This document shows positions 24,560 to 34,382 of a stretch of DNA of 64,000 nt, piece after piece. The notes under the pieces were generated by a model. It had not been told where the DNA came from, ran no database searches, and saw only the letters and a list, made by a program, of their open reading frames with translations. Source of the stretch: Anaerolineae bacterium (GTDB lineage: Bacteria > Chloroflexota > Anaerolineae > Aggregatilineales > J027); contig WBUL01000004.1 of NCBI GenBank assembly GCA_008933735.1, positions 1 through 64,000 on the forward strand, written 5' to 3'. Positions within the stretch are counted from its first letter, which is position 1. Every line of letters begins with the position of its first letter. Position numbers and translations under genes: made by a program.

Positions 24560-25570
24560 ATGATACCATACTTCAGTCTGCTTATTTTGATCCTGTGGAT
24601 AGGTCTGGGGGAATCTTCTATCATCACAGCGGATAACATCCAAAATTTACGCGGCGAGTTGCGGTTGGATTTTGAGGAAGTTGAAGCGCGGGGCCTCAAA
24701 CCGGGGTCAGGGATTTTTGTAATGAATGCCGATGCGTCAAGGGTGGTCAGTTTTGCCAGCGATGGCATTGCCCCGCCCCTCAGCACCGCTGTCATCTGGG
24801 ACGGAAAAACAGGTGAGCTTCTAAAAACTATCACCCTGGAAAGCAATTTTTACGACCGATTCCTGACAGAACAAAGTCTGCTGGTAGCGACACAAACAGG
24901 GGTGACCGCTTATAATCTGACCGATGGCAGCGCTGAAGATGTGCTGGTGATTGAGGCGGCAGTGGAGGTATGGGAGCATAACGATGGGGCGGTTTGCGTG
25001 GAAACGTTTCCGGAAATGGGGCGGACATCGGGTCTTGTTATGTGCCAGGGATGGGGTGAACCGCTGGCACTGTTTGAGGATGACCCCGATATGTCCCGCA
25101 TTGGTCGAGTGCCACCACCCTTTGCCGTGACCACCACTGAAAACGGCGACGTATTTTTGTGGAACCTGCTGAGCAATCAGGTGCTTGCCAGCGCTAACGT
25201 TGAGGATGTCGCCGTATTTGGCGCGATCAATACAGAGGCGACCCACCTGGCATGGCGTGATCCAATGTCTGCGGAACTCCACCTGCTGGATTTTGCCACG
25301 GGTGAAGATCGACGGGTGGCGCCTTTAAGCGGGGCCTTTATTTCGTTTCTGTTGCTTGCACCCAACGCGGACGTAATCCTCGGCATTGATCCTATGGATG
25401 CTCGTGGCGAAGTCATTGCCTGGAATACTGAGACAGGTGACAAAATTACGTTGGGCAAATACCGCCCCTGTAATCGTCAACAGCCAGACCTTGCCCAACT
25501 TTCCAGTGATGGGTCGGCGCTGGTCATCGGCTGTGATACGGGTTTAGAAATCTGGCGAATTGGAAGATGA
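24560..25570 (+). CDS. Secreted beta-propeller (WD40-like) hypothetical protein
   Basis: 336 residues with an N-terminal hydrophobic signal (MIPYFSLLILILWIGLGES). The rest is a set of weak WD40/YVTN-like blades, e.g. AVIWDGKTGELLKTI, VFLWNLLSNQVLAS and EVIAWNTETGDKI. No catalytic motif. ATG 24560 is preferred over GTG 24554 because of AGGAAGG upstream. It is the first gene of a run of exported proteins and overlaps the next gene as ATGA. Confidence 0.7.
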   Translation: MIPYFSLLILILWIGLGESSIITADNIQNLRGELRLDFEEVEARGLKPGSGIFVMNADASRVVSFASDGIAPPLSTAVIWDGKTGELLKTITLESNFYDRFLTEQSLLVATQTGVTAYNLTDGSAEDVLVIEAAVEVWEHNDGAVCVETFPEMGRTSGLVMCQGWGEPLALFEDDPDMSRIGRVPPPFAVTTTENGDVFLWNLLSNQVLASANVEDVAVFGAINTEATHLAWRDPMSAELHLLDFATGEDRRVAPLSGAFISFLLLAPNADVILGIDPMDARGEVIAWNTETGDKITLGKYRPCNRQQPDLAQLSSDGSALVIGCDTGLEIWRIGR

Positions 25571-26871
25571 GAAGAACAGAACTTGAAAACGGCTTCGTGA
25601 TTTGCTCAATGAACGATGAATTCCGCGAAGCCCTGCCGCAGTTTTATGTGGATGTATTTACGGAAATTGATGGCCCTGTCGATCAAATGTTAGGCATATG
25701 GGCAGGAGATTTGCTCTCCCCTCACCATCCTACGGTGACCGATGATGATGTCTGGATGGTGATTGACCCAGCCCAGGATAACCGCATTCTTTCTGCCCTG
25801 CTCCTGATCCCGCAGATATGGCACTACGAAGCTGTGAAATTGGGCGTGGGGCGGATAGAATTGGTCGCCACCCATCGAGAGTACCGCAACCGGGGTTTCA
25901 CCCGCCAATTGATGGAAATTGCCCATCAGCGCAGCGCGGAACTCGGCCACACGCTTCAGGCCATCACAGGCATTCCACATTTTTACCGCCAGTTCGGATA
26001 CACAATGGCGGTGAAACTGGGACCGGACACCCTGCTCCCGTTTTCGGGTGTCAAAGACAATGACCAGCCCCAATATACCCTGCGCCCTGCTGCCCTCGCG
26101 GATATTCCCTGCCTGATGCAGTGGTATAACACCTATGCTCAACAAGTCCTGCTGAGCGTGGAACGCACTGAAAAACAATGGGCACACGAAATCACGACCC
26201 GCCCCATGGGAATCCCGCCCTCTGTCCATTATTTCATTATCGAAAATCGGCAGGCTGAAGGTGTAGGCTACTGCGGCATCCGAGATTTTTCGGATGCCGC
26301 TGAACTGGAAATCCTGGAATATGTGGTTGGAGACAAGGCCTCTTACCTTGATACATTTGATGATGTCGCATGGGCAGCAAAGCAGTATGCCAGCGAAAAA
26401 GACAGCCATTTGAGCTATATGGTATTCGACTCAGGGATTCATCCTACCGTCAGCACATTGGTACGAAAGTCGCCGGGAGGAATAACGAACCGTCCGACCT
26501 ATGCCTGGTATATTCGTGCTGCCAGCGTTGCTCATCTGATTCAAAAAATCGCGCCTGTCCTGGAACGTCGATTGCAAGGGTCGGGGGCACATCATTACAC
26601 AGGTCAGGTCAAATTTGCCTTCCACGATAAAACAGGCCTGCTGATAAATTTCGAGGGAGGCAAGCTGATTGACGCCAGTGATATAGAACAGGACTTCAGA
26701 GGGGCGGATGGGGCCTTTCCCTGGCACTCGTTTTTGAACCTGGTGTTGGGTCATCATACGCTGGATGATTTAAGAGCAGTTTTCCCCGATGCTTACGCCA
26801 ATAAAACCGCTGCCGTCCTTCTGGAAATTCTGTTCCCGCGTAAACAAGCCTGGGTGATGGGGCAGTTGTGA
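25567..26871 (+). CDS. GNAT acetyltransferase with SCP2-like C-terminal domain (Eis-like)
   Basis: 434 residues. IELVATHREYRNRGFTRQLM is the acetyl-CoA loop of the first GNAT domain. HFYRQFGYTMAV is typical of Eis-like proteins. A second GNAT-like part and a C-terminal sterol-carrier-like domain (GLLINFEGGKLIDAS) complete the Eis layout. Eis proteins acetylate aminoglycosides or protein lysines; the substrate here is unknown. The ATG overlaps the previous stop. It is predicted to be cytoplasmic, although its neighbours are exported. Confidence 0.82.
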   Translation: MRRTELENGFVICSMNDEFREALPQFYVDVFTEIDGPVDQMLGIWAGDLLSPHHPTVTDDDVWMVIDPAQDNRILSALLLIPQIWHYEAVKLGVGRIELVATHREYRNRGFTRQLMEIAHQRSAELGHTLQAITGIPHFYRQFGYTMAVKLGPDTLLPFSGVKDNDQPQYTLRPAALADIPCLMQWYNTYAQQVLLSVERTEKQWAHEITTRPMGIPPSVHYFIIENRQAEGVGYCGIRDFSDAAELEILEYVVGDKASYLDTFDDVAWAAKQYASEKDSHLSYMVFDSGIHPTVSTLVRKSPGGITNRPTYAWYIRAASVAHLIQKIAPVLERRLQGSGAHHYTGQVKFAFHDKTGLLINFEGGKLIDASDIEQDFRGADGAFPWHSFLNLVLGHHTLDDLRAVFPDAYANKTAAVLLEILFPRKQAWVMGQL

Positions 26872-26883
26872 TAGGCTAAGTCT

Positions 26884-27894
26884 ATGAGTAGAATGCTGGA
26901 TATGCTGCGAAAACTGCTTCTTCTAATCCTGCTGGTGTGGATGGCGGCCTGCGAGCCACTCGCACCGGAAGTGACACAGCAGGTGATTGTTATCACTAAC
27001 ACGCCGACTGCGATCTCTGAAATGCCCATCGTGACTCAAACGGCGGTGTTCGCCAATTCGGTGCCCACACGCCCGCCCACGAACACCCCGCTGCCAACGG
27101 CAACGCTCCCCCCTCTGCCCTCTCCAACCGTCATTGATTGCGAAGAGCCGGGCGGAAGTTTATTTGAAAGCGCATTCCAAAGCGAAATTACTGGCGGCAC
27201 GGTGCTTTATAACGTTTATCTCCCACCGTGTTTCTTTCGTTTTGGGCGGCGCTACCCGTATGTGATCCTGTTACACGGTTCGGGTTACCGTTATGACCAG
27301 TGGGCGGACTTGGGGATACAAGAGGTGATGGACGCGGGAATCGCTAACCAGATTCTGCCCCCGATGGTTGTGATCATGCCGGATGGGGGTGACTTCCAGG
27401 AGAACAATATTTTTACCGAAGGGGGCTCCTACGAGGACATCATCTTAAAAGAGCTCATCCCGGATATTGAACGCAGTTACTGTGTATGGACAGATGCACG
27501 GGGGCGTGCCATCGGCGGTATATCTCGCGGTGGATTCTGGGCGTACAGCATCGGATTTCGTAATCCCGGCCTGTTTGCCTCGATTGGCGGTCACAGCCCC
27601 TGGTTTGTCCCTAATAATGCTCCCAATACCCATAATCCCCTGGCGCTGGCGGAGTTCGCACCTCAGATTGAAACACTGCGAATGTACCTGGATAATTCCC
27701 AGAATGACAGCGGCGGGGCAAACGTGGTTATTTTTTCCAACGAGCTTTCTCAGCGTGGCATTGCCCATACGTACACGATCAATCCGACGGGTGGGCATAA
27801 CAATGAATACTGGTCAGCGCACCTGCAAGAATATCTGGAATTCTATGGGCGCAACTGGCCGCTGCTGGTGGAGGATTTACCGCTTTGTCAATGA
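26884..27894 (+). CDS. Esterase lipoprotein (alpha/beta hydrolase, esterase D-like)
   Basis: 336 residues. LLILLVWMAAC is a lipoprotein signal; a Thr/Pro-rich stalk follows to about residue 80. The hydrolase domain has YPYVILLHGSG (oxyanion region), the nucleophile serine in GGISRGGFWA, and a late GGHNNEYW with the catalytic histidine. It is a cell-surface serine esterase of unknown substrate. The next gene is a clear paralogue, so a tandem duplication is likely. Confidence 0.82.
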   Translation: MSRMLDMLRKLLLLILLVWMAACEPLAPEVTQQVIVITNTPTAISEMPIVTQTAVFANSVPTRPPTNTPLPTATLPPLPSPTVIDCEEPGGSLFESAFQSEITGGTVLYNVYLPPCFFRFGRRYPYVILLHGSGYRYDQWADLGIQEVMDAGIANQILPPMVVIMPDGGDFQENNIFTEGGSYEDIILKELIPDIERSYCVWTDARGRAIGGISRGGFWAYSIGFRNPGLFASIGGHSPWFVPNNAPNTHNPLALAEFAPQIETLRMYLDNSQNDSGGANVVIFSNELSQRGIAHTYTINPTGGHNNEYWSAHLQEYLEFYGRNWPLLVEDLPLCQ

Positions 27895-29042
27895 GAAAAA
27901 TATTCCTGCTGCTGTTTCTGGCGGGTTTCACCGCCCAGGCCAGCGATGAGAACAGCTTAATTTCTGGCGAACCAATTGTGAGCTATCTGGTGCAGGACGA
28001 GCAGCAGCGCTGGACATTTGAAGGTACAACCGGGCAAAGCATTCACCTGAGTGCCCAGAATTACCCTCCCGACCCTTATAGCGACGTGGATCTGGTGCTT
28101 GAGGTGTATGACCCCGCAGGTCATTTGATCGCTGCCGATGATAATACCGGGCCAGGCACAGATGCGATGTTCATTTCGCTTTCTCTGCCTGCTTCGGGAA
28201 CCTATACGGCGGTTGTGCGGAATGTCAATGTATGGGCGGAAGGCAGCTATTTATTGGCCTTGCAAAGTGATGAATTTCCGGTCGGCTGTCAGTCACCGCT
28301 GGGGACAATGGTGACCGGTGAAATGCCAAGTCAGGTCAATCGCTGGCCGATCCGCTATCGCGTTTTTTTACCCCCCTGCCATGAAGTCCTGCAAAAACGC
28401 TATCCCTATGTCATTTTGATGCACGGCTCGAATAGTGACGATGCTCTCTGGGATACCCTCGGCATCGACGAAGCCATCGTGCGGGGCATGGCTTTAAAGA
28501 GGCTTCCCCCGATGGCTGTTGTCCTGCCTTTTGGCGGCAGCCTTGCCAATACGAACACCTTTGGTGCGGGCGCATCATGGGAATCACTGGTGATTGATGA
28601 ACTGATACCATACATGGAAGCGTCTTACTGCCTGCAAAACACACGGGAAGGGCGTGCAATTGGGGGAATCTCTCGCGGCGGATTCTGGGCATTTGAAATC
28701 GCTTTCCGTCACCCCGACCTGTTTTCTGCCCTCGCAGGTCACAGCCCTTTTTTTGACCTGACCCACGCGCCGCCGAGTAATAATCCGCTGGATCTGGCCC
28801 TTGCCCCGCCGCCAGCGCCCGCTTTGCGAATCTGGATGGATCGTGGACATGATGATTACGCACAGCTAAACATTGATCTTATCAACGAGCGTATGACTCA
28901 AAACGGCATTGAACACACCTACCAGCTTTATCCGGTAGGGGAACATGCAAACAGCTATTGGCAGGCGCATTTAGATGACTACCTCGATTTTTACAGTGAA
29001 AACTGGTCTTTTGACATCGAGTCGCTGCCGGACTGCCCATGA
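27891..29042 (+). CDS. Secreted esterase with N-terminal PPC domain
   Basis: 383 residues. A signal peptide (MRKIFLLLFLAGFTAQA) is followed by a PPC-type beta domain (residues 20-125: SYLVQDEQQRWTFEG, DLVLEVYDPAGHLIAADDN) and then an esterase D-like domain. YPYVILMHGS, GGISRGGFWAFE and EHANSYW mirror the preceding paralogue. The ATG at 27891 overlaps the previous stop as ATGA. Unlike its paralogue it has no lipobox and so may be released. Confidence 0.8.
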   Translation: MRKIFLLLFLAGFTAQASDENSLISGEPIVSYLVQDEQQRWTFEGTTGQSIHLSAQNYPPDPYSDVDLVLEVYDPAGHLIAADDNTGPGTDAMFISLSLPASGTYTAVVRNVNVWAEGSYLLALQSDEFPVGCQSPLGTMVTGEMPSQVNRWPIRYRVFLPPCHEVLQKRYPYVILMHGSNSDDALWDTLGIDEAIVRGMALKRLPPMAVVLPFGGSLANTNTFGAGASWESLVIDELIPYMEASYCLQNTREGRAIGGISRGGFWAFEIAFRHPDLFSALAGHSPFFDLTHAPPSNNPLDLALAPPPAPALRIWMDRGHDDYAQLNIDLINERMTQNGIEHTYQLYPVGEHANSYWQAHLDDYLDFYSENWSFDIESLPDCP

Positions 29043-30670
29043 GACGCTTCTGGATTCTGCTGATTTTGCTCTGGCTTGCAGCCGCCTGCAAGGAAACAGA
29101 AGAAGTTCCCCTCCCAACGGTGACCCAGGTGGCAATCGGCGGCAATGTGCGGATTGGCAGTACGGTGCGTGATGTGTTATCAGAAGGGGTACCGTCCCAT
29201 GATTGGACACTGTCCGCCAGACAGGGCAACACTGTTGTGATCCAATTAAGTAATGTCAATGGCAATGCTCGCTTTCAGCTTCAACTCATCAGCCCATCCG
29301 GGGAAATTTTGACTCAACTGGATACTCAGGAAAATGATTTTGCAGCATCCATCCCGTTTATTTTGCCTGTCGAGGGCGATTATCGTTTGCGGGTGTCCCG
29401 AATAGAAGCCTATACCGAAGGCATGTATGCCATCAGCGTGGCCGACTCCTCGCAGATTCTGAGACCGACTCTCACTGGCACGCCCGAAACCCCCACCCTA
29501 ACCTTTACGCCTACCAGTCCTACTGCCACGCAGACTCCAACAGTGGCATTCTCGCCAACAGGTGACACAACTTCACCAACACCGACCATCTTTTTACCTC
29601 AGGAACTGCCAACCAGCTTACCAACACGAATTCCCCCCCCAGGAGGGCGGTTAGAAACAGGCGAAACCCGTACTGGCGAAATCACACAGGCGGGCGAAAT
29701 TCACCGTTTTACTTTCTTTGGTGCGGCGGAAGAAACGATTTCTCTGGCTATGAATCCTGACCCTTCTGCGCCGGGGACATTGAATCCATACCTTGAACTG
29801 CAAGCACCGAACGGCACCATCGTAGCCGAGAATGACAACTGGCTGCCTGCTATTCCCGATGCGATCATTAATTTGTTCAGGCTGCCCGCAACCGGAGTAT
29901 ATACCCTGTATGTGAAGAGCCGCGATGGAACTGGCACAGGACGGTATCTCCTCTCGCTTAGCAATAGTTTTACTATGCGGGATGTGCAGCGCGGAGAAGC
30001 AGTAACTGATCTGCCGAATGAACAGCGTCTTGAAACCTACGGGCAGCGCGATGTCTGGACAGTGAATGTAGAGGCAGGTGATCTGATCTCAATCGCTGTA
30101 GAAATCATTGACCGCGCCAGCGACTTCAACGTGATGGTTGAACTGGTTTCGCCGGAAGGGGAATCCTGGTTTGATGATGACAGCGGCGCCGATTTTGATG
30201 CGTTTTTAAACAGCATTGAAGCGCCGGTCAGCGGAACGTACACCGTTCATATCGCAGCAAACAACAATGCCAGTATCGGGGCCTATCGGTTGTGGTGGCA
30301 AAGCCTGAAGAAAACGCCGACGCCCATCACGCCAACCTCCGAATCGAGCGCCTCTCCCGCTGTTCCAACTGCGACCCCAATCGCTGCTGAAATCGTGGGA
30401 ACAGTTGGTGAACTGCGCTCGACCACCTATCCGGTTCAGATTAATGCCGGACAGACAGTGAGTATCGTGGTGCTGGGCGTAGAAGGTTTTGACTCTGTTT
30501 TGCGGGTAATAGACCCTATCGGTAATATCTTAGTAGAAGTGGATGATGTAGGCGATTCGGTTGACCCGCGTGCCAATTTCGTCGCCGTCACATCCGGGTT
30601 GTATACTATTGAGATAAGCGGATTCGAGGGCGCATCAGGGACATTCACCCTAAACTACGTTATTCAATAA
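29039..30670 (+). CDS. Lipoprotein with several PPC domains
   Basis: 543 residues. The lipoprotein signal is LILLWLAAAC. One PPC domain (about residues 30-145) is followed by a Thr/Pro-rich linker, two more PPC domains (about 205-320 and 325-420, with WFDDDSGADFDAF), a second linker and a last one (445-543). PPC domains (PF04151) usually sit behind secreted proteases; here no catalytic domain is present. It overlaps the esterase gene as ATGA. Confidence 0.75.
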   Translation: MRRFWILLILLWLAAACKETEEVPLPTVTQVAIGGNVRIGSTVRDVLSEGVPSHDWTLSARQGNTVVIQLSNVNGNARFQLQLISPSGEILTQLDTQENDFAASIPFILPVEGDYRLRVSRIEAYTEGMYAISVADSSQILRPTLTGTPETPTLTFTPTSPTATQTPTVAFSPTGDTTSPTPTIFLPQELPTSLPTRIPPPGGRLETGETRTGEITQAGEIHRFTFFGAAEETISLAMNPDPSAPGTLNPYLELQAPNGTIVAENDNWLPAIPDAIINLFRLPATGVYTLYVKSRDGTGTGRYLLSLSNSFTMRDVQRGEAVTDLPNEQRLETYGQRDVWTVNVEAGDLISIAVEIIDRASDFNVMVELVSPEGESWFDDDSGADFDAFLNSIEAPVSGTYTVHIAANNNASIGAYRLWWQSLKKTPTPITPTSESSASPAVPTATPIAAEIVGTVGELRSTTYPVQINAGQTVSIVVLGVEGFDSVLRVIDPIGNILVEVDDVGDSVDPRANFVAVTSGLYTIEISGFEGASGTFTLNYVIQ

Positions 30671-30689
30671 GAATCGCTGGAGAAAAAAC

Positions 30690-33600
30690 ATGCTTCGGAA
30701 AATGCTCACGCTGCTGGTAGTCGGAACAGTCTTCAGTACCTTCGGTGTGGCGCTGGCACAACAAGCCATCCCATTAACACAGGGAACACCTGTCCAGGGT
30801 GAAATCTCTGCTCCGCAGGAAGAAGATTTTTATACCTATCAGGGGCGGGTAGGAGAAACCGTTGAAATCAGCGTTACCGCCCTGCCGGATTCGACACTGG
30901 ATACGGTATTAGAGCTTTATGACTCACTGGATACCCTGATTTCCCAGAACGATGACCGGGCACCCAACGACCCGAATTCAACCATTTTAGTGACCTTTGA
31001 ATCGGATGATACCTATCGTATTGTGGTACGCGGTTATGCTCGTATTGCAACAGGTGCCTATGAAATTGTTGTCAACGCAGGACAGCCACCCGAACCGGAC
31101 GTTGCCCTTCCCGGCACGATTACCCTCGACCAGACCGTAACAGGGACTCTGGAAAGCGGGCAGGTTGGCGCATGGAATTTTACACCAGCGGCAGATGATA
31201 CATACCGTATCAGTGCGAATTCTTTTGATTTTGATACTCAACTCCGCGTGCTGGACTTAACAGGTTTTGAAATTGCGTTTGATGATGACAGTGGTGAAGA
31301 ACTGAATGCGTTCATCAGCGAAATCGCCTTACGCGGTGGTGAAACCTATACGATTGAAGTCCGCAGCTATCTGGATCAAGGGTTTGGGCCTTATGATCTG
31401 ACCGTCATGCTGGCCCCAGAGGCTCCACAGGCAGTTCCCATTAAGTATGGCGACACAATGGAAGCTGAGTTGATTGCCGGGTTAGAAACGCGGTTTGTGT
31501 TTGAAGGTCAGGCTGATGATGTCGTGTCGATCATGGTAATGAGCGGCTTTGACGCCTCACTTGAACTCATGGACCCGTCCGGGGTTGTCATCGCTTCCGA
31601 TGATGATTCTGGTGGTGATTTGCAGCCCTTGATTGACGCGGTGCAGCTTCCCGCCGATGGCACTTATACGATTGCGGTTATGGGCTTTAACAGTGATGAT
31701 GCTGGGCCGTTTACCATCATTTTTTCTGAACTTGGCCTCAGCCCAACACCCGTTAATCAGTCCATTTCTTACGGTGAAACTATCGAAGGGTTTTTACCCG
31801 CAGGTCAGACCGCAACCTACACTTTTACCGCGAACGCCGGGGATATAATCTCAGTCGAAGTCACAAGTAGCTTTGACGCTTTTGTCCAGGTACTGGATAG
31901 TGCGGGGAGTGTGATTGCCGAAGATGATGACTCCGGCGGAAATTTGCAGCCATTCATCAACCGGGTAGAACTGCCTGCGGCGGGCAACTACCAGATTGTT
32001 TTGAGCGGGTTTGGGCCGGATGCAAACGGGAATTACAGCCTGGTTCTGACTTCCAGCAGCCCTGTCGCCGAGGTTGGGTCGATCACCTATGGCGAAACGG
32101 TTGAAGGAACCCTGGTTGGGGGAACAACCACCAGCTATACCTTTGAGGGCAGTGCCAACGAGGTCATTACCGTTGAAGTCGGCACGCCGTTTGATGCTTA
32201 TCTGGAACTCCAGAACGCAAACGGTGAACTGCTCATGGCGGATGATGACTCCGGCGGTGATTTGCAGCCAGCGATTATCAACTTTACTCTGCCGGAAACC
32301 GGCACTTATCGACTGGTGTTAAGCGGCTTCAGCGCATTTGACGAAGGGCCATTTTCAATGACACTGAGTCTCGGAGAGACCGTTATCTCTGGCGGCGGCA
32401 CCACAATCAGCTACGGAGAAACAATTGAAACCACGCTCGAAAACGGTGGCAAACCTGAGTTTAACTTTACGGGTACACAAGGTGATGTTGTTACGATAAG
32501 TATCAACGCCCCATTTGATGGATTAATGGAACTATACGACGAAAGTGGAACCCTGGTTGCCAGCGACGACGACTCCGGCGGCGACCTGAATCCTAAAATT
32601 GAAAATTTCACCCTGCCAAGCAGCGGTGTGTATACAATCGCCATCAGCGCATTCGGCGGTAATGCCAGCGGCAGTTTCACCATTACGCTGCAAAGCGGCA
32701 CGGAGGAAATTGATTATTCAAACGCTGCTCCGATTGAATATGACGCAACGGTTGAGGGCAATCTCGAAGGAGCCGCCGCGGTATATTCCTTTACCGCAGA
32801 GGCTGGAGACATCGTGACTGCGTCGGTCGAAGCCGAATTTGATGGCCTGCTGGAAATCCGTAAGGCCGATGGTACCCTGATGTTCCAGGATGATGACAGC
32901 GGGACGGGGTTGAATCCACTCATTTCAGAGGTGACGCTTGAAGAAACAGGGGATTATCTCCTGATCCTGACCTCGTTTGAACAGTCGGGACGCGGGACGT
33001 ATACCCTGACCCTTACTGCCGGACCTTCTCTGCCGCCTGCAACGGTCATTGAAATAGGGCAAACCGTGACCAAGACACTGGAAGGCGACACAGGAACACT
33101 GTTTGTATTTAACGGGGAATCCGGTCAAAAAGTGTCCCTTACGGCAAGTCCGGTTGAACTCAACAGCGGTCTTGATCTGTATCTCGAAATATATAGTCCG
33201 GCTGGTGAACTGCTGGCATCGGATGACGACTCAGGATGGCGGGTAAATCCGGCGCTGGTGGGTTTTGAACTGCCGGAAAGCGGCACCTATCAGGTAAATG
33301 TCCAGAACTTTGCCGGAGCCGGCGGCAGTAGCTTTAACCTGGCGCTCCAATCGGGGGCGGTGTATCTCTCGCCCAACGGAGAAACAGCGGAGTCGCTGCC
33401 CCTGGTCGAAGGACAGGCGGCGCTTTCCCTGACGCTGGATGCGGGCAAGTCTCGACTTTACAGCTTTGAGGCGGCCCAGGATAACATTTTCACCGTCACC
33501 ACCTCCGGCGCAGTCAGCGTAGAGGTATATACAGCAGAGGGTATTGATCAGGTTTTACAGAATGGTGAACTGATCATCCCTGCCGACGGGATGTATCTGC

Positions 33601-34313
33601 TGGTGGCATATGCTCTTGAGCCCGCCAGTGCAGAGATACAGATTTCGTTGTTTGAAGAAGTTGTCGTCACACCTGTAAAAACCGCCGGAGGGTTGCTGGC
33701 ACCAGATGCCCCCATCCGTGATACGCTGCAATTAGGCGAACAAAAACAATGGACATTCGCGCCATTGTTTTCCGGTGATTACAGCTTTGTGCTGAACTCC
33801 GAAGATGTCAGTGGACGTTTTGATCCGTATCTGGTGGTGCTGGATGTGGAAGGCAATGTGATTGCCGAAGATGACGACTCTGGTGGCAACTTCAACGCGC
33901 AGATTTCCAACCTGCCTGTGACAGGCGGCACGAAACTGATTCTCGAAGTCCGCAGTTTTGATAACCTTTCAGCAGGAGATTACACGCTGGTGGTTGTGAC
34001 CGAAAACCTGGCAGAGGTCTCCGCCCTGGAAGGCGGTGAGATCGCAGTCGGTGATGTGCGTCTGAATCAACTGCAAGCCGGTCAGCAGGCCGAATTTACC
34101 TTGAGCGTGGAAAAAACCAGCCTTGTCAATATCACGGTGGACGGTTTAACGCTACCTTATGTGGATGTCTACACAGAGACGGGGGAACTCGTGACGCGCG
34201 GCGCAGGGTCGGTGAAGGGGCTGTCACTGGATGCTGGTACCTACAGGCTGGTGGTATATGACCGTCTGAATCGGGGAGGAAACTTCTCGGTACGGGTAAA
34301 CGCCTCCGAGTGA
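30690..34313 (+). CDS. Large secreted protein of about eleven tandem PPC domains
   Basis: 1207 residues with a signal peptide (cleavage near ALA-QQ, residue 23). The whole mature chain consists of repeats of about 105-110 residues, each with a YGETIEG-like strand, a Y-x-F strand, an FDA-x-L-x-L strand, and DDDSGG; the exact DDDSG core occurs eight times. This acidic loop may bind calcium. There is no membrane anchor, sortase signal or catalytic domain. A structural or adhesive role is likely. It is the last gene of the operon and is followed by a palindrome. Confidence 0.78.
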   Translation: MLRKMLTLLVVGTVFSTFGVALAQQAIPLTQGTPVQGEISAPQEEDFYTYQGRVGETVEISVTALPDSTLDTVLELYDSLDTLISQNDDRAPNDPNSTILVTFESDDTYRIVVRGYARIATGAYEIVVNAGQPPEPDVALPGTITLDQTVTGTLESGQVGAWNFTPAADDTYRISANSFDFDTQLRVLDLTGFEIAFDDDSGEELNAFISEIALRGGETYTIEVRSYLDQGFGPYDLTVMLAPEAPQAVPIKYGDTMEAELIAGLETRFVFEGQADDVVSIMVMSGFDASLELMDPSGVVIASDDDSGGDLQPLIDAVQLPADGTYTIAVMGFNSDDAGPFTIIFSELGLSPTPVNQSISYGETIEGFLPAGQTATYTFTANAGDIISVEVTSSFDAFVQVLDSAGSVIAEDDDSGGNLQPFINRVELPAAGNYQIVLSGFGPDANGNYSLVLTSSSPVAEVGSITYGETVEGTLVGGTTTSYTFEGSANEVITVEVGTPFDAYLELQNANGELLMADDDSGGDLQPAIINFTLPETGTYRLVLSGFSAFDEGPFSMTLSLGETVISGGGTTISYGETIETTLENGGKPEFNFTGTQGDVVTISINAPFDGLMELYDESGTLVASDDDSGGDLNPKIENFTLPSSGVYTIAISAFGGNASGSFTITLQSGTEEIDYSNAAPIEYDATVEGNLEGAAAVYSFTAEAGDIVTASVEAEFDGLLEIRKADGTLMFQDDDSGTGLNPLISEVTLEETGDYLLILTSFEQSGRGTYTLTLTAGPSLPPATVIEIGQTVTKTLEGDTGTLFVFNGESGQKVSLTASPVELNSGLDLYLEIYSPAGELLASDDDSGWRVNPALVGFELPESGTYQVNVQNFAGAGGSSFNLALQSGAVYLSPNGETAESLPLVEGQAALSLTLDAGKSRLYSFEAAQDNIFTVTTSGAVSVEVYTAEGIDQVLQNGELIIPADGMYLLVAYALEPASAEIQISLFEEVVVTPVKTAGGLLAPDAPIRDTLQLGEQKQWTFAPLFSGDYSFVLNSEDVSGRFDPYLVVLDVEGNVIAEDDDSGGNFNAQISNLPVTGGTKLILEVRSFDNLSAGDYTLVVVTENLAEVSALEGGEIAVGDVRLNQLQAGQQAEFTLSVEKTSLVNITVDGLTLPYVDVYTETGELVTRGAGSVKGLSLDAGTYRLVVYDRLNRGGNFSVRVNASE

Positions 34314-34340
34314 CTGTTCAGCCAATATCTGACTTTACAG

Positions 34341-34364
34341 AACAAGGGGCACGTGCCCCTTGTT
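34341..34364. terminator. Perfect palindrome between convergent genes, probable terminator
   Basis: A 24-bp perfect palindrome with half-site AACAAGGGGCAC, placed between the PPC gene and prfA stops. It would form a strong hairpin in either transcript, but the T run is poor. Confidence 0.5.
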
Positions 34365-34382
34365 CGTTGTCTCATGATGGGC

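Noticed and set aside
30780-34000. Long-range nucleotide repeats
   Set aside because: They follow the period of the PPC protein domains and are diverged at DNA level, so they are not a recent duplication or mobile repeat.
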